A program made the position numbers and the translations under genes. The notes under the pieces are model-generated. The model saw only the letters and a list, made by a program, of their open reading frames with translations, was not told the origin of the DNA and did no database searches. 64,000 nt of DNA, taken from contig CP073042.1 in NCBI GenBank assembly GCA_018114805.1, forward strand, positions 992,001 to 1,056,000, given 5' to 3'. Positions 46,724 through 56,576 of the stretch are shown here, in pieces; the first letter of the stretch is position 1; each line of letters starts with the position of its first letter. The stretch comes from Candidatus Streptomyces philanthi (lineage in GTDB: Bacteria > Actinomycetota > Actinomycetes > Streptomycetales > Streptomycetaceae).

Positions 46724-48984
46724 GTGTCCCGCCTCCCGGTCGCCGCGAGCGGCGGGGTGGCGGTGGTCGGCGCGGAGACCGGGCTGCGGCCCGCGTCCAG
46801 CGTCACGAGCGGCCGCTGGCCGCGCTGGTCTCGTTCACCCGCCGCCAGCACCGGCGCCGTCTCGACCGGCTCGGTCTTCTTCGGCGGCTTGATCTGCGGC
46901 GCCTCGATCGTCCCGTCCTTCTGGATCTTGGGCAGCTTGGCCTGCGGCGAGGGCAGCAGCGCCTTCTTCCGGTCGATCCCGCCCTTGGCGTCCACGCCGT
47001 ACAGCGCGCTGTAGATGTTGCGCACGGCCGGCCCCGAGGCGCCGGAGCCGGTGCCGCCCTGGGAGATGGTCATGACGATCGTGTAGTCCTTGGTGTACGA
47101 GGCGAACCACGACGTCGTCTGCTTGCCGTGCACCTCGGCGGTGCCGGTCTTGGCGTGCATCGGGATCTTGTCCTGCGGCCAGCCGCCGAACCGCCAGGCG
47201 GCCGAGCCGTTGGTGACCACGCCGGCCAGCGCCTTGTCCACCTTGTCGCGGGTGTCGCCGCGCATCGGCAGCCTGCCGTGCGCGGTCGGCTTGATCTCCT
47301 TGACGTGCCTGCCGTCGGGGCTGACCATGGCCTTGCCGACGCTGGGGTCGTAGAGCGTGCCGCCGTTGCTGATGGCGCTGTAGATCGTCGCCATCTGTAT
47401 CGGCGTGACGAGCGTGTCGCCCTGCCCGATGGAGTAGTTGACGCTGTCACCGGCGCGCATCTTCATGCCCTCGGCGCAGTTCTCGCGGGCGATCTGGGTG
47501 ACGTAGTCCCGCTTCTTGGACTTCGCCTGCTTGCACCACGCGTCCTTGTTGGCCTCGTAGTAGTCTTTCTTCCACTTCCGGTCCGGCACCCGGCCCGCGA
47601 CCTCGTTGGGCAGGTCGATACCGGTCTCCTCGCCGAGCCCGAACTGGTGCGCCGTCTTGTAGAAGTGGTCGGCCGGCTTGTCCTTCGGCTTGTTCCCGCC
47701 GTCCTTCTGCCACTGCTTGTACGCCAGGTCGTAGAAGACCGTGTCACAGGAGACCTCCAGGGCGCGGGCGATGTCGATCGGCCCGTAGCCCTTGGACTCG
47801 AAGTTCTTGAAGACCTGGCCGCCGATGTTGAAGGCGCTGCTGCAGTTGTACTTGTCGTCGAAGTCGTAGCCCGCGTTGACCGCCGCGGTCGCCGAGATCA
47901 CCTTGAAGATCGAGCCGGGCGCCGCCTGGCCCTGGATGGCCCGGTTGAGCAGCGGGTAGTTGGAGTCCTTGCCGGTCAGGCGCTGGTAGTCCTTGCCGGA
48001 GATGCCGCCGACCCAGGCGTTGGGGTCGTACGTTGGGTTGGAGGCCATGGACACGATGCGGCCCGTCTTGGACTCCATGACCACCACGGCGCCCGCGTCC
48101 GCCTTGTAGTTCTGGTTGGTGTTGCGGTCGTGCTCCTTGCGGGCGGCCTTCATCGCCTTGTAGAGCTCCTTCTCCGCTATGGCCTGCAAGCGGGCGTCGA
48201 TGCTCGTGACGACGTTGGCGCCGGGCACAGCCGGGTCGCTCTTGGCCTTGCCGATGACGCGGCCGAGGTTGTCCACCTCGTACCGGGTGACCCCGGCCTT
48301 GCCGCGCAACTGGCTGTCGTAGGTGCGCTCCAGGCCCGAGCGGCCGATCTGGTCGGCGCGCAGCAGCGGCGACTCGGTGTCCTCAGCCTTCTTCATCTCC
48401 TCGTCGGTGACCGGCGAGAGGTAGCCGAGCACCTGCGCGGTGTTGGCGTCACCCGGCGCGGCGTAGCGGCGCACGGCGGTGGGCTCGGCGCTGATGCCGG
48501 GGAAGTCCTCGGCCCGCTCGCGGATCTGCAGGGCCTGCTGGGTGGTGGCCTCGTCGGTGATCGGGATGGGCTGGTATGGGGAGCCGTTCCAACAGGGCTG
48601 CGGGGTCTTGGAGTCGCACAGCCGCACCTTGTCGGTGACGTCCTTGGTCTCCATGTCCAGCACCTCGGCGAGCCGGGTGAGCACGGCCTGCCCGTCGTCG
48701 GCCATCTTCATCAGCTCGGTGCGGCTGGCGGAGACCACCAGGCGGGTCTGGTTGTCGGCCAGCGGCACGCCCCTGGCGTCCAGGATGGAGCCTCGCACGG
48801 CAGGCTCGACCACCTGCTGTACGTGGTTGTTGCTGGCCTGGTTGCTGTACTCGTCACCGTTGCGGATCTGGAGATACCACAGCCGTCCGCCGAGCGTCAG
48901 CAGCAGCGAGAAGACCAGGATCTGAATGACCACCAGGCGGATGGTGACCCGGGTGATCCGCCCGGTCTCTGGGATGTTGCTCAT
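46720..48984 (-). CDS. mrdA: Penicillin-binding protein 2 (elongation transpeptidase)
   Basis: This class B PBP of 754 residues cross-links peptidoglycan with RodA. It has an N-terminal helix (LVVIQILVFSLLLTLGGRLW), a PBP dimerisation domain (AVRGSILDARGVPLADNQTR), and a transpeptidase domain with the SxxK motif in APGSIFKVIS (Ser near 355), the SxN motif SVN before YSIGQG, and KTGT in HAKTGTAEV (near 610). The C-terminal 90 residues are Pro/Lys-rich. A normal length and complete motifs indicate function. Confidence 0.96.
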   Translation of the reverse strand: MSNIPETGRITRVTIRLVVIQILVFSLLLTLGGRLWYLQIRNGDEYSNQASNNHVQQVVEPAVRGSILDARGVPLADNQTRLVVSASRTELMKMADDGQAVLTRLAEVLDMETKDVTDKVRLCDSKTPQPCWNGSPYQPIPITDEATTQQALQIRERAEDFPGISAEPTAVRRYAAPGDANTAQVLGYLSPVTDEEMKKAEDTESPLLRADQIGRSGLERTYDSQLRGKAGVTRYEVDNLGRVIGKAKSDPAVPGANVVTSIDARLQAIAEKELYKAMKAARKEHDRNTNQNYKADAGAVVVMESKTGRIVSMASNPTYDPNAWVGGISGKDYQRLTGKDSNYPLLNRAIQGQAAPGSIFKVISATAAVNAGYDFDDKYNCSSAFNIGGQVFKNFESKGYGPIDIARALEVSCDTVFYDLAYKQWQKDGGNKPKDKPADHFYKTAHQFGLGEETGIDLPNEVAGRVPDRKWKKDYYEANKDAWCKQAKSKKRDYVTQIARENCAEGMKMRAGDSVNYSIGQGDTLVTPIQMATIYSAISNGGTLYDPSVGKAMVSPDGRHVKEIKPTAHGRLPMRGDTRDKVDKALAGVVTNGSAAWRFGGWPQDKIPMHAKTGTAEVHGKQTTSWFASYTKDYTIVMTISQGGTGSGASGPAVRNIYSALYGVDAKGGIDRKKALLPSPQAKLPKIQKDGTIEAPQIKPPKKTEPVETAPVLAAGERDQRGQRPLVTLDAGRSPVSAPTTATPPLAATGRRDT

Positions 48985-49084
48985 CGTGTCCCCCTCTCCG
49001 CGCGCTCACCGCGCTCGGGGCCCCGTGGCCGGTACGCGTTGTCGTGCGAGCCCGCCGGCGCGGGCCGCCCGGACGCTTGCCGCA

Positions 49085-49831
49085 TCACAGTCGCTTGTCC
49101 CCCTTGATGCGCGCGAGCTTGCCCTTGCCCGGCTTGGCCAGCAGGTCGCTGCGCGGGCTGGCGATCCGCGCCGACTTGCCGAGCCGGATGGACTTGCCGA
49201 TCCGGGCCGGCTTGCCGGAGCGGGCCGCCTTGCCCCAGCCGCCGGAGCCGCCCGCGCCGGAGCCCGGCGAGAGCCAGCCCAGCGAGCGGTCCCGGGTGCC
49301 GCCGGACGAGGTGCTGCCGCCGTCGCTGAGCGGGTGGTTCTCGGTGCGCCGGGCCAGCGCCATCACCAGCGGTACGACGAACGGCGCGAGCAGCAGGTCG
49401 TAGAGGGCGGCGGTGAACAGCAGCTTGCCGAGCCCGACGTGGCGGGCCGCGTCGTCGCCGACGAGCGCGCCGACGGCCGCGTACAGCAGCGTGGCGCCGA
49501 TCGCCGCGCCGACGACCACGAGCATCGGCCCGGTGGCCGAGCGCGGCTGGCCCTTCTCCGGCTTGGCGAGGCCGGCCAGGTAGCCGATGACGCACAGCAC
49601 GAGCGCGTACCGCCCGGCGGCGTGGTCGGCCGGCGGGGCGAAGTCGACCAGGAGGCCGGCGCCGAAGCCGGTGAGGGCGCCCGCGGTGTGCCCGTAGCCG
49701 AGGGCGAGCCCGAGGACGACCAGGAGCAGCAGGTCGGGCACGGCACCCGGCAACTGGAGTCGGGCCAACACGGTGACCTGGATGATCAGGGCGACGACCA
49801 CCAGGAAGGCCGAGAGGACGATGCGTTTCAC
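49085..49831 (-). CDS. mreD: Rod-shape protein MreD
   Basis: A 248-residue membrane protein with five to six helices (IVLSAFLVVVALIIQVTVLA, LLLLVVLGLALGYGHTAGAL, GPMLVVVGAAIGATLLYAAV) and a long basic tail rich in GK/RI repeats (LGKSARIASPRSD). GTG 49831 overlaps the mreC stop as GTGA. It links MreC to the membrane elongation complex. The basic tail is longer than in most MreD proteins but common in Streptomyces. Confidence 0.93.
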   Translation of the reverse strand: MKRIVLSAFLVVVALIIQVTVLARLQLPGAVPDLLLLVVLGLALGYGHTAGALTGFGAGLLVDFAPPADHAAGRYALVLCVIGYLAGLAKPEKGQPRSATGPMLVVVGAAIGATLLYAAVGALVGDDAARHVGLGKLLFTAALYDLLLAPFVVPLVMALARRTENHPLSDGGSTSSGGTRDRSLGWLSPGSGAGGSGGWGKAARSGKPARIGKSIRLGKSARIASPRSDLLAKPGKGKLARIKGDKRL

Positions 49832-50760
49832 TGGGCTACGCCTCCGGGCGTCGCGTTCGCGCTGGGTGTGACGGTGACCTTGGGCACCGGCTTCTTGGCG
49901 GGCTTGGGCGGCAGCACCTCGTCGCGCGGGTTGGTGCCCGGCGGCTTGACCACGATGCCGACGATGTCGAGCTTGGTGAAACCGACGTACGGGCGGACCT
50001 GGACCGTGCGGGTGAGGTCGCCGCGCGAGGGGTCGACCCGGACCACCTCGCCGACCGGGACGCCGGGCACGAACGGGCGGTCGGCGCGGGAGCCGAAGGT
50101 GACCATGCGGTCGCCCTTCTTCACCTTGGCCTTGCCGTTGAGGAGTTGCACGCGCAACGACCGGTCACCCTGGCCGTTCGCGAAGCCGATCTCACCGGAC
50201 TTCTCCAGCCGGGTGCCGACGGTGAAGTCGGGATCGTTGGCGAGCAGCACGGTGGAGGTGGACGGGCCGACCGTGGTGATCCGGCCGACCAGCCCGTCGC
50301 CGTTGATGACGGTCATGCCGCGGGCGATGCCGTCGTCGCTGCCCGCGTCGATGGTGACGGTCCAGGAGAAGCCCTGGGCCGCTCCTATCGCGACGACCTC
50401 GGCGCCCTTGATGCCGTACTGGCCCCGGCCGGCGGTCTTGAGCATCTTGTCGAGTTCGGCGACGCGGGCGCGGTTGCGGTCGTCGCTGCCGAGTCTGTGC
50501 TTGAGTGCGGCGTTCTCGCGCTCCAGTGTGCTGATGCGATCGTGTCGCTCGTCCGAGTCCCGTATGGCGGCGATCGCGTTGCCGACCGGGTCGACGGCGG
50601 TGGCCACGGTGTCCTCGACCGGGCCGAAGACCGTCTGGGCCGCCGTGCGCGGTTTGTCGAGCGGGGAGTCCTCGCCACCGCGGATATCCACAGTGATCAA
50701 TGCGAACGCGATGGCGACCAGCAGCACTAGTAGCAGCAGGCTCTCTCGGGTGTCCCTCAC
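49828..50760 (-). CDS. mreC: Rod-shape protein MreC
   Basis: A 310-residue membrane-anchored protein with one N-terminal helix (LLLLVLLVAIAFALITVDI), a coiled coil (RISTLERENAALKHRLGSDD, about 73-115) and two beta-barrel domains (GDGLVGRITTVGPSTSTVLL, VRPYVGFTKLDIVGIVV). The Pro/Lys/Thr-rich tail is outside. MreC scaffolds the wall elongation complex; in Streptomyces it acts mainly in spore-wall synthesis. It is coupled to mreD. Confidence 0.95.
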   Translation of the reverse strand: MRDTRESLLLLVLLVAIAFALITVDIRGGEDSPLDKPRTAAQTVFGPVEDTVATAVDPVGNAIAAIRDSDERHDRISTLERENAALKHRLGSDDRNRARVAELDKMLKTAGRGQYGIKGAEVVAIGAAQGFSWTVTIDAGSDDGIARGMTVINGDGLVGRITTVGPSTSTVLLANDPDFTVGTRLEKSGEIGFANGQGDRSLRVQLLNGKAKVKKGDRMVTFGSRADRPFVPGVPVGEVVRVDPSRGDLTRTVQVRPYVGFTKLDIVGIVVKPPGTNPRDEVLPPKPAKKPVPKVTVTPSANATPGGVAQ

Positions 50761-51069
50761 GTACGGCGGCCGTGCCTTCCTCGTCGGACCGGCCGGTTTC
50801 GGGTCGGCGGCCGGTCGGGGCGTCCTACCTCAGTGCGAACGCTGTCCGTACGGACCGCGTCATGAGCTGGAGTGGTCCTGATACGTACCGCGCGGGCCTG
50901 TGGCATACGGATGACGCGGGGCGCGCGGTACCGGTGATGGGCGGTGCGGTGGTGCGGTGGTACGAGGTGTGTGCTGGGGGGCTGGGCTTGTGCGACCCAT
51001 TATGCGGGGGTTCCGCCGCGCCGGGACGCGGCTACCCGCGCGGCGGAACGCGTTCACCCAACCGTTGGT
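50761..51069. other. mreB-mreC intergenic region
   Basis: These 309 bases contain a short GGTGCGGTGGTGCGGTGG-type repeat near 50942-50960 and no credible gene. mreC transcription may have its own promoter here, but I cannot point to a box. In the transcription direction it follows the mreB stop directly, with no clear terminator, so read-through is possible. Confidence 0.4.
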
Positions 51070-52089
51070 TCAGCGTCGCGGCTGCGAGTCGAGCACCTGC
51101 TGGAGGGCCTCGAACTCCTCCACGCACTTGCCCGAGCCGAGGGCCACCGAGTCCAGCGGGTCCTCGGCGATGTGGATGGGCATCCCGGTCTCGCGGCGCA
51201 GCCGCTCGTCGAGCCCACGCAGCAGCGCGCCGCCACCGGTGAGCACGATGCCGCGGTCCATGACGTCGCCAGACAGCTCGGGCGGGCACTTGTCGAGGGT
51301 GGTCTTGACAGCGTCGACGATCGAGTTGACCGGCTCCTCGATGGCCTTGCGCACCTCGGCGGCGGAGATGACGACCGTCTTGGGCAACCCGCTGACCAGG
51401 TCGCGACCGCGGATCTCGGTGTGCTCCTCCTGGTCGGACTCGTACGCCGAACCGATGGTGATCTTGATGCTCTCGGCGGTGCGCTCGCCGAGCAGCAGGC
51501 TGTACTCCTTCTTGATGTGCTGGATGATCGCGTTGTCCAGCTCGTCGCCGGCCACGCGGATGGACTGTGACGTGACGATTCCGCCGAGCGAGATGACGGC
51601 CACCTCGGTGGTGCCGCCGCCGATGTCCACGACCATGTTGCCGGTGGCCTCGTGCACCGGCAGGCCGGAGCCGATCGCCGCCGCCATCGGCTCCTCGATG
51701 ATGTGCACCTGGCGCGCCCCGGCCTGGGTGGACGCCTCGATGACGGCGCGCCGCTCGACACCGGTGATGCCGCTCGGCACGCAGACCACGACGCGCGGCC
51801 GGGCCAGATAACGGCGCTTGTGGATCTTCAGAATGAAATAGCGGAGCATCCGCTCAGTGATCTCGAAGTCGGCGATAACGCCATCCTTCAGGGGCCGCAC
51901 GGCGACGATGTTCCCCGGCGTACGGCCGATCATCTTCTTCGCTTCCGCGCCCACCGCGAGAATCCCGCCGGTGTTGGTGTTGATCGCGACAACAGAAGGC
52001 TCGTTGAGGACGATCCCGCGGCCTCTGACGTAAACCAGCGTGTTGGCGGTCCCGAGGTCGACAGCCATGTCACGGCCGATGAACGACAT
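51070..52089 (-). CDS. mreB: Actin-like protein MreB
   Basis: A 339-residue bacterial actin that organises wall synthesis; in Streptomyces it is needed for spore-wall integrity more than for hyphal growth. Phosphate-1 loop [18 protein letters not shown], phosphate-2 [15 protein letters not shown] and adenosine motif [14 protein letters not shown] are present. The start [13 protein letters not shown] at 52089 has an AGGA site; an ATG four codons upstream and a long low-complexity extension are unlikely. Intact. Confidence 0.96.
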   Translation of the reverse strand: MSFIGRDMAVDLGTANTLVYVRGRGIVLNEPSVVAINTNTGGILAVGAEAKKMIGRTPGNIVAVRPLKDGVIADFEITERMLRYFILKIHKRRYLARPRVVVCVPSGITGVERRAVIEASTQAGARQVHIIEEPMAAAIGSGLPVHEATGNMVVDIGGGTTEVAVISLGGIVTSQSIRVAGDELDNAIIQHIKKEYSLLLGERTAESIKITIGSAYESDQEEHTEIRGRDLVSGLPKTVVISAAEVRKAIEEPVNSIVDAVKTTLDKCPPELSGDVMDRGIVLTGGGALLRGLDERLRRETGMPIHIAEDPLDSVALGSGKCVEEFEALQQVLDSQPRR

Positions 52090-52408
52090 GTTGTTCCTCA
52101 TGAGGATGCGTCTGGCCTTCCCAACTTGAGCGAATGCTTGCTTGAGGTAGGCGTGATGTGTGCGCTTACGAGGCGCGGAAGGTTCCATCGTAGTCTCGCT
52201 CGCCGCCGTACAGCGCGAGGGAGCCTCCGCCATTGTCGGCGGAACACGGGTCCGTCCCCACTTATGGAGACGTCGTGTCGCGGCGATGCGTTCCCTCAAA
52301 CGATGGGCATATGCCAGGGGACAATCGGAAAAATACGACCGCCCCCTGGGCAACCGGGCTCACCCACGTGGGTCGGGTGAAGAGACCCGACGGATATCCG
52401 ACGTCTCG
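52090..52408 (-). promoter_or_regulatory. ndk terminator and mreB upstream region
   Basis: Just downstream of ndk a hairpin GTCGGGT / ACCCGAC (52372-52378 with 52385-52391, loop GAAGAG) is a likely terminator. A second inverted repeat CCAGGGG / CCCCTGG brackets an A/T-rich stretch near 52314-52349, and CCCACGTGGG lies at 52362-52371. The remainder should hold the mreB promoter; I see no convincing boxes. No gene is present. Confidence 0.5.
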
Positions 52409-52822
52409 TCAGGCGAGACCGGGAAAGAAAATCTTCATCTCCCGTTCGGCCGACTCCTCGGAGTCGGAGGCGTGAATGAGGTTCTCGCGCACGATGGTGC
52501 CGAAGTCGCCCCGGATGCTGCCGGGAGTGGCGGCGATCGGGTCGGTCGGCCCGGCCAGCGTGCGCACGCCCTCGATCACCCGCTCGCCCTCGACCACCAG
52601 GGCCACGGCCGGCCCGGAGGTCATGAACTCCATGAGCGGCTCGTAGAACGGCTTGCCCACGTGCTCGGCGTAGTGCTGCTCCAGCACCTCGCGCTCCAGG
52701 GTCCGCAGCTCCAGCGCGGCGATCCGCCACCCGGCCTTGTTCTCGATGCGGCCCAGGATCTCGCCCACCAGACCGCGCCTGACCGCGTCGGGCTTGAGAA
52801 GGACGAGGGTGCGCTGGCTCAT
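52409..52822 (-). CDS. ndk: Nucleoside diphosphate kinase
   Basis: Ndk transfers phosphate between nucleoside di- and triphosphates. The 137-residue protein starts MSQRTLVLLKPDAVRRGLVG (substrate loop) and has the catalytic His near residue 115 in RENLIHASDSEESAERE. ATG 52822. Intact. Confidence 0.98.
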   Translation of the reverse strand: MSQRTLVLLKPDAVRRGLVGEILGRIENKAGWRIAALELRTLEREVLEQHYAEHVGKPFYEPLMEFMTSGPAVALVVEGERVIEGVRTLAGPTDPIAATPGSIRGDFGTIVRENLIHASDSEESAEREMKIFFPGLA

Positions 52823-52924
52823 GATCGCGGCTCCTTGGCAGTGTGACGGGGATTGGTGCGCCCGAGGCTACAGGGGGCGCGCCCTGGGCCTGCACCGGGC
52901 CCGGCCATGATCCACACGCCGACG

Positions 52925-52957
52925 CGTCGCGCGTGGCCGGCCGGGCCACGCGCGACG
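52925..52957 (-). terminator. 14-bp hairpin between DUF4233 gene and ndk
   Basis: CGTCGCGCGTGGCC (52925-52938) pairs perfectly with GGCCACGCGCGACG (52944-52957) around a 5-base loop. It begins 20 bases after the upstream gene's stop in the transcription direction and is probably a Streptomyces-type terminator without T tract. Confidence 0.7.
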
Positions 52958-52977
52958 CTCCCGCGACGCTGCGCGGG

Positions 52978-53514
52978 TTACGCGGGATCGGACGCCGAGC
53001 GCGCCGCGTCCGCCTCCGGCGCCGCCGCCCGCTGCCGCGGCGCCCGGGCCCCGCCGGCCGCGCCGGGCTCACCGACCTCGCTGACCTCACGGGCCTCGTC
53101 GGACGCCCTGGCCTCGCTGGCGTCCCCGGTCTCGCCGGCCGAGGCGCGCGCCTCGGCCAGCTCGCGGGCCGCCTCGTCCATCGCCGCGAAGCGCGCCTTG
53201 GCCTCGTCGATGTGCCGCCCGTAGTGGATGGACGCCCACCACAAGCTGGCGAACGCCAGGCCCAGGACGAACATCACCGGGACCACGAAGCCGCTCAGCA
53301 CCAGCCCGATCTGCAACACCCAGCCGACCTGGAGCGCCCACGGCCAGCGCAGCATACCGGACAGCAGCACGCACAGGCCCATGGCGATGCCGCTGACCGT
53401 CCACACCGTACCCACGGACAGGTCGGAGAGCTTCATGGCGACCAGGCCGGCGAAGCCGATGACGAAGAACTCACAGATCAGGGTGGACGCACACAGCGTG
53501 CGCAGCGTTCGCAT
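52978..53514 (-). CDS. DUF4233 four-helix membrane protein
   Basis: This 178-residue protein has four membrane helices in its first 115 residues (LICEFFVIGFAGLVAMKLS, VWTVSGIAMGLCVLLSGMLR, VGWVLQIGLVLSGFVVPVMF, LGLAFASLWWASIHYG), followed by an acidic Ala/Glu/Ser-rich cytoplasmic tail. It is a conserved actinobacterial protein located downstream of folC; function is unknown. ATG 53514 starts 4 bases after the folC stop, with a GGGAG site. Intact. Confidence 0.88.
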   Translation of the reverse strand: MRTLRTLCASTLICEFFVIGFAGLVAMKLSDLSVGTVWTVSGIAMGLCVLLSGMLRWPWALQVGWVLQIGLVLSGFVVPVMFVLGLAFASLWWASIHYGRHIDEAKARFAAMDEAARELAEARASAGETGDASEARASDEAREVSEVGEPGAAGGARAPRQRAAAPEADAARSASDPA

Positions 53515-53518
53515 GCCC

Positions 53519-55063
53519 TTACTCCCTTCCAAGGAGCAGCCGGGCCTCGCCCACGGTGATGACGGAGCCGGTGATCAGCACGCCCGCGCTGGAGAACTCG
53601 CCCTCCTCCTCGGCGAGCGTGACGGCGACGTCAATCGCCTCGTCCAACCTCGGCTCGACCTGCACCCGGTCGGGCCCGAAGACCTCGACGGCGACGGCCG
53701 CCAGCTCGTCCACGTCGAGCGCCCGGTCGTGCGCGTACCGCGTCACCACGATCTCGGTGAACAGCGGCTCGAACGCCTCCAGGACGCCGCGCACGTCCTT
53801 GCCCGTGCTGCACGCGACCACGCCGATCAGCCGGCTGAAGGCGAACGCCTCGCTGACCGCCTCGGCCGCGGCCCGCGCGCCCGCCGGGTTGTGCGCCGCG
53901 TCCAGCACCACGGTCGGGCTGCGGCGCACCACCTCGAGCCGGCCCGGCGAGCTGACGCCCGCGAACGCCGCCCGCACGGTGTCCAGGTCCAGCGTCCTGG
54001 CGTGCTGCGAGCCGATGCCGAAGAACGCATCGACGGCGGCGAGCGCCACGGCCGCGTTGTGCGCCATGTGCGCGCCGTGCAGCGGGAGGAAGAGGTCCGG
54101 GTACTCACCGCCGAGGCCGCGCAGCGTCAGGAGCTGGCCCCCGACCGCGACCTCCCGGCTCAGCACGCCGAACTCCATACCCTCCCTGGCCAGCGTGGCA
54201 TCCACCTCGACCGCCCGCTTGAGCAGCACCGACGCGGCCTCCACCGGCTGTTGGGCGAGGACCACCGTGGCTCCGGCGGCGCCGTCGGCCCCCTCCCGGG
54301 CCTTGATGATCCCCGCCTTCTCGGTGGCGATCGCCTCGGGCGTGTCGCCCAGCCGGTCCGTGTGGTCCAGCGAGATCGGGGTGACCACGGCGACCGCCGC
54401 GTCGATGACGTTGGTCGCGTCCCAGGTGCCGCCCATGCCGACCTCGACCACCGCGACGTCCACCGGCGCGTCGGCGAACGCCGCGTACGCCATCGCCGTC
54501 AGCACCTCGAAGAAGGAGAGCCGGAACTCCTGCTGGGCGTCGGTCATCTCCACGTACGGCTGGATGTCGCGGTAGGTCTCGACGAACCGCTCGGCGGAGA
54601 TCGGGGCGCCGTCCAGGCTGATCCGCTCGGTGATCGACTGCACGTGGGGGCTGGTGTACCGCCCGGTGCGCAGCTCGAAGGCGCCGAGCAGGGCCTCGAC
54701 CATCCGGGCCGTGCTGGTCTTGCCGTTGGTGCCGGTGATGTGGATCGCCGGGTACGCGCGCTGCGGCTCGCCGAGGATGTCCAGGACCGCCTTGATGCGC
54801 TGCACCGACGGGTCGAGCTTGGTCTCCCCCCAGCGGCTGGCCAGCTCCGCCTCGACCTCGGGGAGCGCGCGGTCCAGCTCGGGGTCCTGGGGACGGGACG
54901 GCCCGCCGTCGTCCTGGGGCGGGCCGGCCTGGGCGCGCAGGGTGCGACTACCCGCCTCGATCACGGCAAGGTCGGGGTCACGCTCGGTCTCGGCCTCAAT
55001 GATCTCATCGAAGGCGTCGAGCCCGTCGGGCTCGGATTCGTCACTCGGGGGGCGCTCACTCAC
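53519..55063 (-). CDS. folC: Folylpolyglutamate synthase / dihydrofolate synthase
   Basis: FolC adds glutamate to folates. The 514-residue protein has an acidic N-terminal extension (about 1-55), the ATP P-loop ITGTNGKTSTARMVEALL near 108-125, GMGGTWDATNVIDA, and C-terminal DAAHNPAGARAAAEAV, all family signatures. GTG start. It normally neighbours valS in Streptomyces; here 5.3 kb of broken accessory genes separates them. Intact. Confidence 0.96.
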   Translation of the reverse strand: MSERPPSDESEPDGLDAFDEIIEAETERDPDLAVIEAGSRTLRAQAGPPQDDGGPSRPQDPELDRALPEVEAELASRWGETKLDPSVQRIKAVLDILGEPQRAYPAIHITGTNGKTSTARMVEALLGAFELRTGRYTSPHVQSITERISLDGAPISAERFVETYRDIQPYVEMTDAQQEFRLSFFEVLTAMAYAAFADAPVDVAVVEVGMGGTWDATNVIDAAVAVVTPISLDHTDRLGDTPEAIATEKAGIIKAREGADGAAGATVVLAQQPVEAASVLLKRAVEVDATLAREGMEFGVLSREVAVGGQLLTLRGLGGEYPDLFLPLHGAHMAHNAAVALAAVDAFFGIGSQHARTLDLDTVRAAFAGVSSPGRLEVVRRSPTVVLDAAHNPAGARAAAEAVSEAFAFSRLIGVVACSTGKDVRGVLEAFEPLFTEIVVTRYAHDRALDVDELAAVAVEVFGPDRVQVEPRLDEAIDVAVTLAEEEGEFSSAGVLITGSVITVGEARLLLGRE

Positions 55064-55317
55064 GGCGCCAGTCTACGAGGCGGGTCGGGCACCGGGCGCG
55101 CGCCGGGCGAGGCGACCCCGGGCGGCGGGGTCCCGGGGCACCCCAGGACATCACACCCACCGAGGCCACATACCGTTTGCTCCCTTAATTTACGTATCAT
55201 CCCTTTCGAGGGCTCTGTACGCGTGCACCCCCGGCGCGCCACCGCGCCTGGCCCGTGACGGCGTCGGGGCACGAGCGCGAGCAGGGTCGGACGCGGGCCA
55301 GGACAGGTGAGGGCTGG
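55064..55317. promoter_or_regulatory. Divergent promoter region, folC and sensor kinase
   Basis: The stretch 55165-55215 is markedly richer in A and T (CCTTAATTTACGTATCATCC) than the surrounding DNA, as expected for a promoter region serving folC, the kinase gene, or both. Specific boxes are not clear. Confidence 0.4.
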
Positions 55318-56576
55318 ATGAAGGACACCCCGGGCGACGACCGGGCCCGCCTTGAGGCCCTGCTGCACACGCTCCCGCTGGCGGCGGTCTTCGTGGGCGT
55401 CGACGACCGGGTGGTCGGCGCCAACGAACGGTTCGCGCGGCTGTTCCGCCTGGCCGGCCGGGTGGACCTGTCCCCCGGCGCCCCGCTCGGCCCGGTCGTC
55501 GACGCCGTGGCCGAGCTGTACGCCCGGCCCTACCGCGAGCGCTACGAGCGCCCGCGGCCGGCACCGCACCCACAGCCGGGGCCGGCGCCCGCCCCGGACG
55601 CGCCCACCCGCACCGACGCCGCCGAGACCGCCGCCCCGGCCGGCGCGGTCGAGGCGCCCCGGAGCGTGCACCGTTCCGCCGAGCTCCCGCTCACCGACGG
55701 CCGGGTCATCCGCCGCCAACTGGAGCCGCTCCGGCACCGCGGCAGGCTGCTCGGCACCCTGTGGACCGCCCAGGACGTCACCGCCCGCAAGCGCGCCGAG
55801 CGCGACCTCGAACGCGACAACCGGACGCTCTCCGAGTTGATCCGGCACCGCAGCGCCTTCGCCGCGTCCGCGTCGCACGAGCTGCGCACCCCGCTCGCGG
55901 CCATCCTCAGCTTCTGGCAGCTCCTGGCAACCCCCGCCTCCGGGCACCGCTCACCGACGAGCAGCGGGAGTTCCTGGCGGCCGTCCGGCGCAACGCCGAA
56001 CGGATGCACACCCAGATCAGCGAGCTGCTCTCCGCCACCACGACCAGCTCGGCCCAGCTCCAGATGGAGTACGGCTGGGTCCGCGTGCCGCGCCTGCTGG
56101 AGCGCGCCGTGCTCGACCGCGCGGACGCCCTCGCGGACGCGGCCGTGTTCACCTCGCTGAGCTGCGCCGAAGGACCCGAGCTGTGGGCGGACGAGCACCG
56201 GCTGCACGCCGTGCTGGCCAACCTGTTGGAGAACGCCGCCAAGTTCACGCCGGCCGGCGGCCAGGTCAGCCTGACCGCCGGGCCCGGGCCGAGCGGCTGG
56301 GAGATCGAGGTGGCCGACACCGGCATCGGGGTCCCCGAGTCCTACCGCGAGGAGATCTTCACCGGCTTCGTCCGCGCGCCCAACGCCCTGCGCGGCGGCT
56401 ACCCCGGCACCGGACTCGGCCTCGCCGTCAGCCGTGACGTCGTACGCCTGCACGGCGGCACCCTCACCGTGGGCGGCCAGGAGGGCGCGGGCGCCGTGTT
56501 CTCGATCCACCTGCCCTACGCCGGGCCACCCGGGGCCAGCCCACCGGGAGCCGGGCCGTCGGGGGGCGTGCCGTGA
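55318..56576 (+). pseudogene. PAS-domain sensor histidine kinase, frameshifted
   Basis: ATG follows AGGTGAGGG. A PAS domain (LPLAAVFVGVDDRVVGANER), a Pro-rich linker, and a second PAS-like end (LGTLWTAQDVTARKRAERDL) precede the H-box SASHELRTPLAAIL. One base is missing near 55929 just after the H-box; downstream the ATPase domain reads normally (HAVLANLLENAAKFTPAGGQ, VADTGIGVP, GTGLGLAVSRDVVRLHGG). No membrane helix is present, so it would be a soluble sensor. The stop overlaps the regulator start as GTGA. It is non-functional as written. Confidence 0.82.
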